NCBI RefSeq assembly: GCF_014395225.1
Contig: NZ_CP060723.1
Coordinates: 5,456,001 to 5,520,000, forward strand
Source: Pedobacter roseus
Lineage (GTDB): Bacteria > Bacteroidota > Bacteroidia > Sphingobacteriales > Sphingobacteriaceae
Length of the DNA: 64,000 bases
Direction of reading: 5' to 3'
The notes beneath the pieces are model-generated. The model was not told the origin of the DNA. It saw only the letters and a list, made by a program, of their open reading frames with translations, and made no database searches. Every line of letters starts with the position of its first letter. Within the stretch, counting starts at the first letter, position 1. Of this stretch, positions 8,584 through 19,100 are shown piece after piece. The position numbers and the translations under genes are program-made.

Positions 8584-9150
8584 TTATTTATAGGTAGCCC
8601 TGATCCGGCTCAAGGTAACCTGAGTAACGCCAAGGTAGGAGGCAATGTGTTTTAGGGCCACCCTTTTAATCAGTTCCGGCGATTGTGCTATAAACTCCTG
8701 ATAACGCTCTGCCGCACCTTTAAAAGCCCTGTCGATTAATCTCCTTTCGGTAGCAATTAATTCCTGTTCGGCTATTTTTCTGCCCCAGTTGGCAATTTCA
8801 AGATTACGTTCATAAAGCGAAAAAAGGTCTCCAAGCTTTATTTTTATTAAGCTGCTGTTTTCTAACAGCTCAATATTTTCGTAACCCGGACGGTTGTTAA
8901 TATAGCTGTTAAAAGAAAAAAGTACGGTGCCGCTTTGCCCAAACCAAAAGGTTATCTGCTGGTTTTCGCCATCGCAATACGCGCGGGCAATACCCTTTTC
9001 AAGAATATAGAAATAAGGTTCTATTTTATTGGCGCGGATAATGATCGTTCCTTTTTTGTGCTTGATATACTCAATATGCATAGCCAGCTCAAGCAATGAA
9101 TCATCACGTAATGTGCTAAAAACAGCTATATTTTTAAGTTTTTCAATCAA
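8584..9150 (-). CDS. Crp/Fnr-family transcriptional regulator
   Basis: This 188-residue protein has an N-terminal cyclic-nucleotide-binding-like beta barrel (GTIIIRANKIEPYFYILEKG) and a short C-terminal HTH, KHIASYLGVTQVTLSRIR. It has no Cys cluster like that of Fnr, so oxygen sensing by an Fe-S cluster is unlikely. Such short Crp-like regulators are common in Bacteroidota and their ligands are mostly unknown. The SugE-like gene follows 69 nt downstream on the same strand and may be a target, as an inference from neighbourhood only. Confidence 0.88.
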   Translation of the reverse strand: MIEKLKNIAVFSTLRDDSLLELAMHIEYIKHKKGTIIIRANKIEPYFYILEKGIARAYCDGENQQITFWFGQSGTVLFSFNSYINNRPGYENIELLENSSLIKIKLGDLFSLYERNLEIANWGRKIAEQELIATERRLIDRAFKGAAERYQEFIAQSPELIKRVALKHIASYLGVTQVTLSRIRATYK

Positions 9151-9167
9151 AATTTGAGGCTCTGAAA

Positions 9168-9175
9168 CAAAAATA
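9168..9175 (-). promoter_or_regulatory. Candidate -7 box for the Crp-like regulator
   Basis: The minus-strand sequence TATTTTTG matches TAnnTTTG fully and lies 17 nt upstream of the ATG at 9150. No convincing TTTG -33 box is seen. Confidence 0.45.
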
Positions 9176-9419
9176 GCAATGTTTTATCTGCTATTGATAA
9201 TTATTTAATACCGCAGGTTTTGATAATTGAATATTAGTGCCTGAATATTTTAACATTATTACTGGGACATATTGTTTTTCGTCTTGCTATTTGATCATTT
9301 AAACTGATGATTGAACATTTTTTTGCCCTAGGTGTAACCTGATTAAAAAGTATGTAGTCATAATACACAGAACACGGTTCAACAGACAAATAAATATTTA
9401 CAAATTAAAAATTATAATC

Positions 9420-9785
9420 ATGGAAGCTATATTAGTCCCAATCTCACTTTTTTTAGGCGCATTCGCAATGGTATTTGGAATCCGCTACCTATCAAATAAA
9501 GAAAAAATGGCAATGATCGAACGGGGAATCGATCCTGGAATACACAAAGCAACACCAAAACCGTTTTTAAGTTTAAAGTTCGGTTTGCTGTTGGTTGGTT
9601 TAGGAATAGGTTTGCTGGTGGCGCTATTTACTGTTAGAGGTATATTTGGTAGCAACATGACAAACGCCGAAGAAGGACAATCGGTTGCCATTTATTTCGG
9701 TTGCATCGGAATTTTCGGTGGCCTGGGCCTTATCGTTTCTTATCTGGTAGAAAAGAAATGGTTAGATAACAATAAACTGCTTTAA
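9420..9785 (+). CDS. Small membrane protein, DUF6249-like
   Basis: This 121-residue protein has three predicted membrane segments (about residues 3-23, 50-72 and 86-110) and a conserved-looking cytosolic loop EKMAMIERGIDPG. I place it in the DUF6249 family on that loop and on the helix layout; function is unknown. In other Bacteroidota such proteins often lie beside sigma-factor genes, which is not the case here. A strong terminator follows directly. Confidence 0.75.
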   Translation: MEAILVPISLFLGAFAMVFGIRYLSNKEKMAMIERGIDPGIHKATPKPFLSLKFGLLLVGLGIGLLVALFTVRGIFGSNMTNAEEGQSVAIYFGCIGIFGGLGLIVSYLVEKKWLDNNKLL

Positions 9786-9790
9786 TCAGC

Positions 9791-9844
9791 AGAGAAGTCA
9801 AGTTTTTATTGTGCGGAAGCAATTAAACTTGACTTCTCTTTTTT
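9791..9844 (+). terminator. Strong terminator between convergent genes
   Basis: AGAGAAGTCAAGTTT (9791-9805) and its exact complement AAACTTGACTTCTCT (9825-9839), followed by TTTTT. It ends the DUF6249-like gene and abuts the convergent thioesterase stop codon. Confidence 0.88.
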
Positions 9845-10265
9845 ACTGCGGCTTATTAATAATGGCAACCGTTAAGCGGCTAATGCAATTCATTTTTCCG
9901 CGTTCATCGTAAATCTTAATTTCCCAAACCTGCGTTTTGGCACCAACATGTAAAGGTTTACATATTCCTTTTACCAGGCCACTTTTTACGGGGCGCAAAT
10001 GGTTAGCATTTACTTCTAAACCTACAGCAACATATTTTTCAGGGTCGATGCACATGTAAGAGGCAATACTGCCCAGGGTTTCGGCCAAAACCACCGAAGC
10101 GCCTCCATGTAGTATGCCAGCTGGCTGGTGCGTACGTTCATCAACCGGCATGGTACCTGTAATAAAATCTTCGCCGATTTCGGTAAAACGGATATCTAGC
10201 AAAGCACCTAAATGGTTTTTAGGGCGGTTATTTAAATCCTCAACAGTAAAATTTTTAAACCACAT
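9843..10265 (-). CDS. Hotdog-fold thioesterase, MenI/YdiI-like
   Basis: This 140-residue protein has a single hotdog domain. The motif HQPAGILHGGASVVLAETLG contains the catalytic Glu (E62) at the same place as in Escherichia coli YdiI/MenI, which hydrolyses 1,4-dihydroxy-2-naphthoyl-CoA in menaquinone synthesis. Bacteroidota respire with menaquinone, so this role is plausible, but related proteins hydrolyse other acyl-CoAs and no other men gene is present here. Its start overlaps the DinB-family gene by 11 nt. Confidence 0.85.
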   Translation of the reverse strand: MWFKNFTVEDLNNRPKNHLGALLDIRFTEIGEDFITGTMPVDERTHQPAGILHGGASVVLAETLGSIASYMCIDPEKYVAVGLEVNANHLRPVKSGLVKGICKPLHVGAKTQVWEIKIYDERGKMNCISRLTVAIINKPQ

Positions 10266-10764
10266 GGTAACGTTCTTTTAAAATGGAAACATGGTGTATA
10301 ATATGCCCTCCAGCAATAAACAGAATAGATTTTACATTAATTTCCCTGCCCGAAGCAATTCCTTTTCTATCCAGTTCATCCTCATTTAAAGATTTAAAAA
10401 GGTAGAGATTGGCTTTGCGCAGTGCGATAAATTCTTCAATCAAATCTTCCAGATCGCGTTCTGCGAAGCGGGCATTCAGTACATAATCATCTTCTTCAAA
10501 GCCTGGCAAAGGCTGTTTTTCATTTCTTGCAAAACAAGTAATTCGATAGGCAAATACACGTTCAGTATCGATAATATGTCCTAGCATTTCCTTTAAAGTC
10601 CATTTGCCTTCAGCGTAGGCATAATCTGCTTTATCAGCATTTCTCCTATATAAGGCGGGGAGACTTTCTACCTGATCATTTAAAATCTCAAAAATTTCCC
10701 TGTCTACTTTGCTGATGTAGGTTTCGCCCCAAATCAGATATTCGTTAGGCTGTGGTCGGTTCAT
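10255..10764 (-). CDS. DinB-family (YfiT-like) putative metal-dependent hydrolase
   Basis: This 169-residue four-helix protein carries the three metal-binding His positions typical of the DinB/YfiT fold, seen in LGHIIDTERVF and GGHIIHHVSILKER. Family members include thiol transferases (bacillithiol or mycothiol dependent) and proteins of unknown activity. It overlaps the kinase gene before it by 20 nt and the thioesterase after it by 11 nt, so the three are translated as one coupled operon. Confidence 0.88.
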   Translation of the reverse strand: MNRPQPNEYLIWGETYISKVDREIFEILNDQVESLPALYRRNADKADYAYAEGKWTLKEMLGHIIDTERVFAYRITCFARNEKQPLPGFEEDDYVLNARFAERDLEDLIEEFIALRKANLYLFKSLNEDELDRKGIASGREINVKSILFIAGGHIIHHVSILKERYHVV

Positions 10765-11953
10765 ATCTTAAACTGCTTTTTAATATTATTCTAAAAGTGG
10801 TGCCTTTACCCAGTTCCGATTCTTTTACAAAAATTTCGCCGCTATGGTAGTTCTCCACAATACGTTTGGTAAGCGATAAACCAAGCCCCCAGCCGCGTTT
10901 ACGGGTAGTATAACCGGGTTGAAAAACCGCATCAAATTTTGATCTTGGTATCCCTTTTCCGGTATCGCTTACATCAATAAATACCTGCTCTTTGGCCAGG
11001 TTCTCGATGATGTTAACAGAAATAGATCCTTCGTTTTCGATGGCGTTAGCTGCATTTTTTAACAGGTTTTCGATCACCCAATCAAACAGTGGGACATTGA
11101 GTAAAGCCCTTACCTGTTCGTCGCCTGTAATGCTAAATTTAACCTTATCAGAGGTGCGGACTTTAAAATAGCGGATAAAATCGCTGATGACAATGTAAAC
11201 CGTATGGTCCTCGAGTATTGGTTTAGAGCCGATTTTTGAGAAACGGTCGGTAATAATCTCCAAGCGTTTAATATCATTTTCCATTTCCGCAATCAAAGGA
11301 TCATCTTCCGCATCGAATTTTGATTTCATCAGCTCCGTCCAGGCCATCAAAGATGATATGGGGGTGCCCAGTTGGTGCGCCGTCTCTTTGGCCAAACCTA
11401 CCCAAACATGGTCCTGTTCATCCCGCCGTGCCGAACTAAATGCGGCATAAGCCGTTAACAGAAAGAGGAAAATCACGGCCATCTGGATGTATGGGAAATA
11501 CCTTAGCTGTGTTAAAATAAAGGAGTCGCGATAGTAAGCTTTAAATTTTTTGCCGAAAAAATTCATCTCATCCGGTTGATGCTGTGCTTTCATCTGCCTT
11601 AGTTGACGAACGAAATATAAACTGTCGTAACTAAGTTTAGTATCAGCCGTTGGGTAATTGGTTTTGGTGCTGTCTAAACCGAAAAATGAACTGATCATGC
11701 CTGCAGAATCAATCATAATTACAGGCGTTTTGGTGTTTGCCCGTACCGTTTCTACAATTACACGATAATCATCATTATCATAAAGAAACATGGCCCGTTC
11801 CTGGATTTTAACCCAAAGGTGAAATTGGTCGGCTTCTTCACGTTCCATTTTTTTTACAAAAGAATCGGTGTAAAATACTGATGCAATGCCAATTAATATG
11901 GCAAAGATGAGGAGGAAAAACTTCCAGCGGCGTTTCTTTTGATAAGGGTTCAT
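10745..11953 (-). CDS. Membrane sensor histidine kinase
   Basis: This 402-residue protein has two membrane helices (about 12-27 and 154-174) that enclose a periplasmic sensor region of about 125 residues with no recognised fold. The phosphoacceptor H-box is ETAHQLGTPIS (H193), a variant of HELRTP common in Bacteroidota, followed by an ATPase domain with N box, DTGKGIP and GLGLSLTKRIV. No response regulator gene is adjacent, so it is an orphan kinase. It is the first gene of a coupled operon with the DinB-like and thioesterase genes. Confidence 0.92.
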   Translation of the reverse strand: MNPYQKKRRWKFFLLIFAILIGIASVFYTDSFVKKMEREEADQFHLWVKIQERAMFLYDNDDYRVIVETVRANTKTPVIMIDSAGMISSFFGLDSTKTNYPTADTKLSYDSLYFVRQLRQMKAQHQPDEMNFFGKKFKAYYRDSFILTQLRYFPYIQMAVIFLFLLTAYAAFSSARRDEQDHVWVGLAKETAHQLGTPISSLMAWTELMKSKFDAEDDPLIAEMENDIKRLEIITDRFSKIGSKPILEDHTVYIVISDFIRYFKVRTSDKVKFSITGDEQVRALLNVPLFDWVIENLLKNAANAIENEGSISVNIIENLAKEQVFIDVSDTGKGIPRSKFDAVFQPGYTTRKRGWGLGLSLTKRIVENYHSGEIFVKESELGKGTTFRIILKSSLRYEPTTA

Positions 11954-12090
11954 GCTTTAGCTAGGCAAATTACAATAACAAAACGAAAAAAACATAAAAC
12001 CATTATGCTTTTTCCAAAAGCTTAAGTAAACCTCTCAAAAGCATAATAGCTTCATTACAGATGAAAACAGTATAAAATAAATGAAAAACA

Positions 12091-12098
12091 TATCTTTG
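12091..12098 (+). promoter_or_regulatory. Candidate -7 box of gltX
   Basis: TATCTTTG is a full match to TAnnTTTG, 78 nt before the gltX ATG. The leader between them is made of CGCC/AACGCC words (12106-12170) that recur at 47129-47157. Confidence 0.45.
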
Positions 12099-12175
12099 CA
12101 GCGTCTTGCGTTTTGCGTAGTGCGGTAAGCGTTTAATCGCCCAACGCCTAACGCCAATCGCTCAACAACCCAACT

Positions 12176-13684
12176 ATGGATAAAAAAGTTAGAGTAAGAT
12201 TTGCCCCAAGCCCAACCGGAGGTTTGCATTTAGGCGGTGTGCGCACTGCTTTGTTCAATTATTTGTTTGCCAAAAAAAATAACGGAACTTTTGTACTTCG
12301 TGTAGAAGATACCGATCAGAACCGCTTTGTAGAAGGTGCTGAAGAATATATTGTAAACTGTTTAAATTGGTGTGGCATTACGCCTGATGAAAGCCCGGAC
12401 AATCCGGGTGCTTATGGTCCTTACCGTCAAAGCGAACGCAAACCAAGCTATGGTAAATTTGCCGAACAGTTAATTAGCGATGGTTATGCCTATTATGCTT
12501 TCGATACCACAGAAGAGTTGGATGCAAAACGTAAAGAAATTCCAAATTTCCAGTACGGGCAGGCTACACGCATGCAGATGCGGAATTCTTTAACACTAAC
12601 ATTAAGTGAGGTAGAAGAATTATTGGCTGCTAAAACCCCGCACGTAGTCCGCATTAAAGTACCTACAGATGAAATTGTACATTTTAACGATTTAATCCGC
12701 GGAGATGTAAGTTTCGAAACTTCGTTGGTTGATGATAAGGTATTGTTAAAAGCCGACGGGATGCCAACCTACCATTTGGCCGTTGTGGTTGATGATAAAG
12801 CAATGGAAATCAGTCACGCTTTTAGAGGAGAAGAATGGCTGCCATCAGCCCCTGTTCATATTTTATTATGGAAATATTTAGGCTGGGAGGCTGATATGCC
12901 TGTTTGGGCACATTTACCATTGATTTTAAAACCCGATGGACACGGAAAGTTAAGCAAACGCGATGGCGATCGTTTAGGTTTCCCGGTTTATGCCATGAAC
13001 TGGACAGATCCTAAAACCGGAGATGTTACCAAAGGATTCAAAGAAATGGGCTTTATGCCTGAGGCCTTTATTAATATGCTTGCCCTTTTAGGCTGGAATG
13101 ATGGAACTGACCAGGAATTATTCTCTTTAAAAGAACTGGAAGAGAAATTCTCTATAGAAAGAATCAGTAAAGCCGGAGCTAAATTCGATTTCGAAAAAGC
13201 AAAATGGTATAATCACGAGTGGATTAAATCGCAGAGCGCTGAGCGTTTGGCGCCAGGCGTTAAAAGCGAGCTTGAAAAAGCAGGAATTGAAGTTGACGAT
13301 AAGGCATTTTTAAATACAATTATCGATTTAATTAAAGACCGTTGTACTTTATTGCCCGATTTTGTGGCACAAAGCAGTTACTTTTTTGCTTCGCCGGCAG
13401 AGTACGATGTAAATTCGGTAAAACCAAAATGGACACCTGAAAAAGCAGTATTTTTTGGTGAATTTGCTGAAAGTTTGACTTTAACTGATGCCATTGCCGC
13501 AGAAGCTGCTTTTAAAGCTTTAGCCGACCAAAAAGGCTTTAAACCTGGTGAGTTGATGTTACCTTTCCGCATTATGTTGGTGGGGGGCAAATTTGGTCCT
13601 GGTGTTTTTGATATTGCCATATTATTGGGTGTGGAGGAAACCAAAGCAAGAATTGAAAAAGCGATAGCTGTTTTTAATAGTTAG
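12176..13684 (+). CDS. gltX: Glutamyl-tRNA synthetase
   Basis: This 502-residue class I aminoacyl-tRNA synthetase charges tRNA-Glu. The ATP-binding HIGH-type motif is seen in APSPTGGLHLGGVRTALF and the KMSKS-type loop as KLSKRDG near residue 260, with GEEWLPSAP between them. The C-terminal anticodon-binding region is present and the length is normal. In bacteria lacking GlnRS the same enzyme also charges tRNA-Gln for amidation by GatCAB; whether that holds here cannot be read from the window. Confidence 0.98.
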   Translation: MDKKVRVRFAPSPTGGLHLGGVRTALFNYLFAKKNNGTFVLRVEDTDQNRFVEGAEEYIVNCLNWCGITPDESPDNPGAYGPYRQSERKPSYGKFAEQLISDGYAYYAFDTTEELDAKRKEIPNFQYGQATRMQMRNSLTLTLSEVEELLAAKTPHVVRIKVPTDEIVHFNDLIRGDVSFETSLVDDKVLLKADGMPTYHLAVVVDDKAMEISHAFRGEEWLPSAPVHILLWKYLGWEADMPVWAHLPLILKPDGHGKLSKRDGDRLGFPVYAMNWTDPKTGDVTKGFKEMGFMPEAFINMLALLGWNDGTDQELFSLKELEEKFSIERISKAGAKFDFEKAKWYNHEWIKSQSAERLAPGVKSELEKAGIEVDDKAFLNTIIDLIKDRCTLLPDFVAQSSYFFASPAEYDVNSVKPKWTPEKAVFFGEFAESLTLTDAIAAEAAFKALADQKGFKPGELMLPFRIMLVGGKFGPGVFDIAILLGVEETKARIEKAIAVFNS

Positions 13685-13700
13685 TATTTAATTAAAAAAG

Positions 13701-13734
13701 AAAAAGGGTCCTTAATTTTGGCCCGCTTTTTTTT
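13701..13734 (+). terminator. Probable terminator after gltX
   Basis: GGGTC (13706-13710) pairs with GGCCC (13720-13724, one G-T pair), flanked by an A run and followed by CGCTTTTTTTT. The stem is short. Confidence 0.5.
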
Positions 13735-13777
13735 CGGCTTGTGTAAGTTGGCCTTGAGCTAATATGTTCTTATATGG

Positions 13778-13816
13778 CTTATATGGTAATCGCTCGTGTT
13801 TTTTATACCACATAAG
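13778..13816. repeat. Imperfect inverted repeat in the gltX-YpfJ spacer
   Basis: CTTATATGGTAA (13778-13789) faces TTATACCACATAAG (13803-13816); CTTATATGG also occurs as a partial direct repeat just before. The remainder of the 325-nt gene-free stretch 13685-14009 is AT-rich with no other signal that I can support. Confidence 0.45.
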
Positions 13817-14009
13817 CAATATAAATTCAGGCAAAAATGTGAGCGTTAATTTTTATTTATGATGCCTCATGAATGCCTTTTTTATATGATCGAAGACAAA
13901 GCCATTTTTTACCACAACCCAAAAGAGTAAATAACAAAAATATTTTTACATTTATTCTAACAATTGGCTTATTATTAAGGTTATTTAATAAAAATTAAAA
14001 ATATAAACT

Positions 14010-14848
14010 ATGCAGTGGTTTGGTAAAGGCAGTAATAATGTAGAAGACGGCAGAAGTGGGGTGGAGGCAAAACCGTTCTGGGTGGTGGCATTGGTATTAT
14101 CATTGTTGTACTCGGCTTAATTTTCGGAAAGGATTTAACCGGTGTGGTAAGCCAGATTCCGGCCAGCACGGGTACTGAAGAAGTAAAACAAGGCGTGCCG
14201 GCCAACGATCCGCAGGCACAGTTTGTATCCGGGGTTTTAGAATCTACTGAGCAGGTGTGGGATAAAGAATTCCAGGCCATGGGCAAGCAGTACGAGTACC
14301 CTAAATTAAGGTTATTCCGCGATGCTGTACAAACGGCATGTGGAAATGCCAGCGCCAATGTGGGTCCTTTTTATTGCCCTGGCGACCGTAAAGTATATAT
14401 CGACTTGTCATTTTACGACGAATTGAAAAACCGTTTTGGCGCTGCCGGCGATTTTGCACAAGCTTATGTAATTGCGCACGAAGTTGGCCATCACGTACAG
14501 AATTTATTGGGTATATCAGAAAAGCTAGATCAGGCCCGAGGGCAAGTGAGCGAAAAAGAATATAACCGCCTATCGGTTAAATTGGAACTACAGGCCGATT
14601 TCTTTGCCGGACTTTGGGCACACAATGCACAAAATCTTAAAGATTTTAAATTAGACGCGGGAGATATAGAAGAAGCCCTTACAGCAGCCAATGCCATTGG
14701 CGATGATAAATTGCAAAAACAGGCTACAGGCGATGTACAGCCAGATTCTTTTACCCATGGTACCTCAGCGCAACGCATGTACTGGTTTAAAAAAGGTTTC
14801 GAAACCGGGGATATTAAACAAGGCGATACCTTCAATTCAAATAATTAA
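14010..14848 (+). CDS. YpfJ-family neutral zinc metallopeptidase, frame interrupted
   Basis: The family N-terminus MQWFGKGSNNVEDGRSG reads from ATG 14010 and then leaves frame; the rest of the protein continues in another frame from about 14062 (GGGKTVLGGGIG, a membrane anchor) to 14848. Adding one G to the GGGG at 14058-14061 joins the two parts into a protein of about 279 residues. The catalytic part is intact: YVIAHEVGHHVQN supplies HExxH, with LELQADFFAGLWA as the third-ligand region. Family members are inner-membrane-anchored proteases of unknown substrate. Without frame repair only a soluble part from an internal GTG at 14144 (234 residues) could be made. Confidence 0.85.
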
Positions 14849-14958
14849 TAAAAAAAAATTAAAACTTTTTTCAATCAATATTGTTTGTTTACAGTTAATG
14901 AGATTTTTGTCTCAAAACCAAACATAATTATCCCGGCTTCTTATTTGTTTTAATAAAG

Positions 14959-16092
14959 ATGATCCTTATAGTTGATGACAGGCCTGAAAACCTGATCTCG
15001 TTACAAAAAGTACTCCAAGCACATAATTTTGAGGTTGATACCGCATCATCTGGCGAAGAAGCGCTAAAAAAAGTTCTTAAAAATAATTACGTCCTGATTA
15101 TTCTCGACGTGCAGATGCCCGATATGGACGGTTTCGAGGTGGCAGAAGCCATTTCAGGTTTCAGTAAAGCAAAAGATACCGCCATTATTTTTCTTTCAGC
15201 CGTAAATACAGAGCTAAAATTTATTACCAAAGGATACCTCAGCGGTGGATTGGACTATATTACCAAACCTGTTGATATTAATGTTTTATTGCTTAAAATA
15301 AAAACATTTTACCGCATTTACGAGCAGAACAGAAAACTAAACGAAGTACAGGAAAAACTGCTGGAAGAAATTGAATTCCGAAAGCAGGCCGAACATAAAA
15401 AAGACGAATTTATCAGTATTGCCAGTCACGAGTTAAAAACTCCTTTAACCAGTGTAAAAGGTTACATCCAGTTATTACAGCGCAGCTTAAACAGGGATGA
15501 TAAAACCATGGCACAAAATCACCTCGAAAAAGCCAGCATCCAGCTCGAAAAACTGAACGACCTTATTGTTGACCTGCTTGATATTTCTAAAATAGAAAGC
15601 GGCAAGATGAAGTTTAACATGAAAAGCTTTTGTGCCGATAACATGGTAAACAACGCCATCGAGATGTTGCAGCAGTCTAACCCTGATTTCAAGATCACCA
15701 AACTCGGCAAAACAGAAGAGATGATTTTTGGTGATGAAATGCGCCTCGAACAGGTAGTGATTAATTTTATTACCAACGCCATCAAATATGCGCCGGGTAC
15801 CAATCAGGTTAATGTAACCATCAATATTAAAGATGGAAAACTTTATCTGGCTGTGAAAGATTTTGGAATAGGTATTTCTAAGGAACAGCAGCATAAAATA
15901 TTTGATAAATTTTACCGGGTAGAAGAAAACAGCAACCGCTTTAACGGCCTGGGCATCGGTTTGTACATCTGCTCCGAAATCATTAACCGCCATGGCGGTA
16001 CCATTGGCGTAAATAGTGTTCCCGATGAAGGATCGGAGTTTTACTTTATCGTTCCCACTACCGAAGAAGAAATCCTTAAAAATCAGATCTAA
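14959..16092 (+). CDS. Response regulator-histidine kinase (REC-HisKA-HATPase), soluble
   Basis: This 377-residue protein begins directly with a REC domain (acidic pocket VDDRPEN, phospho-acceptor D50 in LDVQMPDMDG), then a short coiled linker, a HisKA domain with H157 (ASHELKTPLTS) and an ATPase domain (DFGIGI, GLGIGLYIC). There is no membrane segment, so its own REC domain is presumably the input, taking phosphate from another kinase. It heads a same-strand set with a hybrid kinase 18 nt downstream. Confidence 0.93.
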   Translation: MILIVDDRPENLISLQKVLQAHNFEVDTASSGEEALKKVLKNNYVLIILDVQMPDMDGFEVAEAISGFSKAKDTAIIFLSAVNTELKFITKGYLSGGLDYITKPVDINVLLLKIKTFYRIYEQNRKLNEVQEKLLEEIEFRKQAEHKKDEFISIASHELKTPLTSVKGYIQLLQRSLNRDDKTMAQNHLEKASIQLEKLNDLIVDLLDISKIESGKMKFNMKSFCADNMVNNAIEMLQQSNPDFKITKLGKTEEMIFGDEMRLEQVVINFITNAIKYAPGTNQVNVTINIKDGKLYLAVKDFGIGISKEQQHKIFDKFYRVEENSNRFNGLGIGLYICSEIINRHGGTIGVNSVPDEGSEFYFIVPTTEEEILKNQI

Positions 16093-16110
16093 TTATCCTT
16101 AATCCATATA

Positions 16111-19100
16111 ATGAAAACAACTCTTAAAAATAATTTACGTTTGGGCCTTGGCCTGTCGCTAATTATTCTATTTATCAGTTCTTTGGCTTCCTATATCAGC
16201 ATCACCAACCTGATTAAAAGTACCGAACTGGTGAAACATAGCGATGAAGTGATTTTAACTACTGAAGGTGTAATTTCTACCTTAAAAGATGCTGAAACCG
16301 GACAACGCGGTTACCTTTTAACGGGAAACAAAATATTTCTGCAGCCTTATTACGGCTCTACCGACACGGCAATGGCTGCTTTAAACAGGATAGAGGCACA
16401 AACGAAAGACAATGCCAATCAGCAGAAAAATGTTGCTGAATTAAGAAATATCCTGTCCCGCAGACTGAATATCATTTCTTCAACAATAGAGATTAAATCA
16501 TTGGGCGGACAGATCGATCCAACGGTACTTTTAGAAGGTAAAACCTATATGGATCAGGCCCGCAACGTTGTTAACCGTATGGTTAAAGAAGAGCGTACGC
16601 TACTCGAAAGACGAACCGTAGAACTGAACAAACTGACCTCTTATACCCCGATTCTGATTTTAATAGCTGCGGTTCTTGCCATACTCATTACCCTGTTCTT
16701 TTACAGAAAAGTATCTATCGATTTTGATGAACGTGTTAAGCTTCAAAAAGAAATTGAGGATAAGAAGTATGAGATGGAGAAACGTATTGCGGCCATTAAA
16801 GAAATTGCGCAACAGATTTCTAATGGTAATTATGGTGTAAAACTCGATAGCCAAAGCCAGGATGATATTGGTGAACTGTCAGAATCGCTGAATACTATGT
16901 CATATTCATTGAAAAAATCTTTCGATACTTTGGAAGAGAACGAATGGATACAAACTGGTGTGGCCAACCTGAATGTGAAAATGGTTGGTGAAAAAGATGT
17001 TTTCCATTTAGCAGAAGATATTATCGAATTTTTGGCCAATTATACCAGGAGCCAGATTGGGGCCTTATATTTATTTAAAGATGATGGTTACCTGCATTTA
17101 AAAGGTCAATATGCTTTAAAAGGTCAGAACTTAACCGAAACCTTAGAAATTGGTCAGGGTTTAATTGGTCAGGTAGTTAAAACGGGCAAATCTATCTTGT
17201 TAGAGGATGTGCCACAAAATGAATTATCCATTACACACGCTACCGGGAACATTAGGCCAGCCCAGTTAATCGTATTGCCGATTGTTAGAAACGAAATTTC
17301 CATCGGTGGTTTGGAGTTGGGTTCTATAACCAAATATACAGATCTGCAGTTGCACTTTTTAAACCTGGTTTTATCTGATGTGGGTACCGCATTATTAGGT
17401 GCACAGAACCGTCAGAAATTACAGCAGCTATTAGAAGAAACCCAGGCACAATCAGAAGAATTACAGGTTCAGCACAGCGAACTTGAAGGGTTAAACGCAG
17501 AACTTGAAGCACAGGCACAGAAACTTCAGGCCAGTGAAGAAGAGCTTCGCGTACAACAGGAAGAACTGTTACAGAGCAACCAGGAGCTTGAAGAAAGAAG
17601 CAGTTTGCTGGAAGAGAAAAATGAACTGATTGAAGAAAGAAATATCGAAATTCAGCAGAAAGCAGAAGCTTTAGAGTTGAGTACAAGGTATAAATCGGAG
17701 TTTTTGGCCAACATGTCGCACGAGCTAAGAACACCGCTAAATTCGATCTTATTGTTATCGCGTTTAATGGCCGAAAACGAAGCCATGGACCGCGAACATC
17801 AGGAATATGCAGAGGTGATTCAAAGTTCGGGCCAGGGCTTATTGAGCTTAATCGACGAGATTCTGGATCTTTCTAAAATTGAAGCCGGTAAAATGGAGCT
17901 GGATAGGATGAACATTAAAGTTGACGACATCGTCTTCAACATGCGTTCGTTATTTAATCCATTGGCAAAAGAGCGGAACCTCAACTTTGTGATTGATAAA
18001 ACAGCAGATGTTCCGGAGTTTTTCCATACCGATAAAATGCGTTTAGAGCAGATCATCAAGAACCTGTTATCAAATGCCATTAAATTTACAACGGTTGGTT
18101 CGGTAACCTTAAACATCAGTAAAAATGATAAACTGGGCGCCCTGGTATTCAAAGTTACCGATACCGGTGTGGGTATTGCGCCAGAGAAACAGGCCATGGT
18201 ATTTGAAGCCTTTCAGCAGGCAGATGGCTCTACCCGACGTAAATTTGGAGGTACAGGCCTGGGGCTTTCCATCAGTAGGGAGCTGGCCAAATTACTAGGT
18301 GGTTACATCGATCTAAAAAGTACAGAGGGCGAAGGAAGTATTTTTACCTTAACCCTGCCTATTGATAAAAATAAAGGTTTTGATGGCGCAATTGCCAATT
18401 TGGAACAACCAGAAATAGTGGCTCCTGCAGAACCTGTTGTTAAAAAAGTAAACCACTTAACGGTTGATAATATTCCACAGGAGATTGACGACGACCGCAA
18501 TAACATCCAGCCGGATGATAAGGTGATTTTAATTGTGGAAGATGATACCCCATTTGCCAAAACACTTTTAGATTTTACCCGTAAAAGACATTATAAAGGC
18601 CTGGTTGCCGTTCGTGGCGATGTGGGGATCGAAATGGCGAAAACCTTTAAACCACTTGCCATTTTACTCGATATCCAGTTGCCTATTAAAGATGGCTGGC
18701 AGGTAATGGAAGAGTTGAAGTCAGATCCATCAACGCGCCCCATTCCGGTGCACATTATGTCGTCGTTGCAGGTTAAAAAAGAAAGTTTATTAAAAGGAGC
18801 AGTCGATTTTATCAATAAACCTTTTGCTTTTGAGCACATGCAGGAGATTTTTTCTAAACTCGAACATGCCTTAAGCCGTCATCCTAAAAAAGTACTCATT
18901 GTTGAAGAAAATGAGCAACATGCCAAAGCTTTAAGTTACTTTTTAAGCAATTTTAATATCCAGACAGAAATTGTAACGCAGGTGCAGGAAGGTGTTTCGG
19001 CTTTACACAAACCAGAGGTTAACTGCGTAATTCTGGACATGGGTATCCCGGATAAACATGCTTACGAAACACTGGAAGTGGTAAAGAAAACCCCTGGACT

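Noticed and set aside
14058-14061. Programmed ribosomal frameshift in the YpfJ gene
   Set aside because: The site is not a classical slippery heptamer and there is no evident downstream pseudoknot; a lost base explains it more simply.
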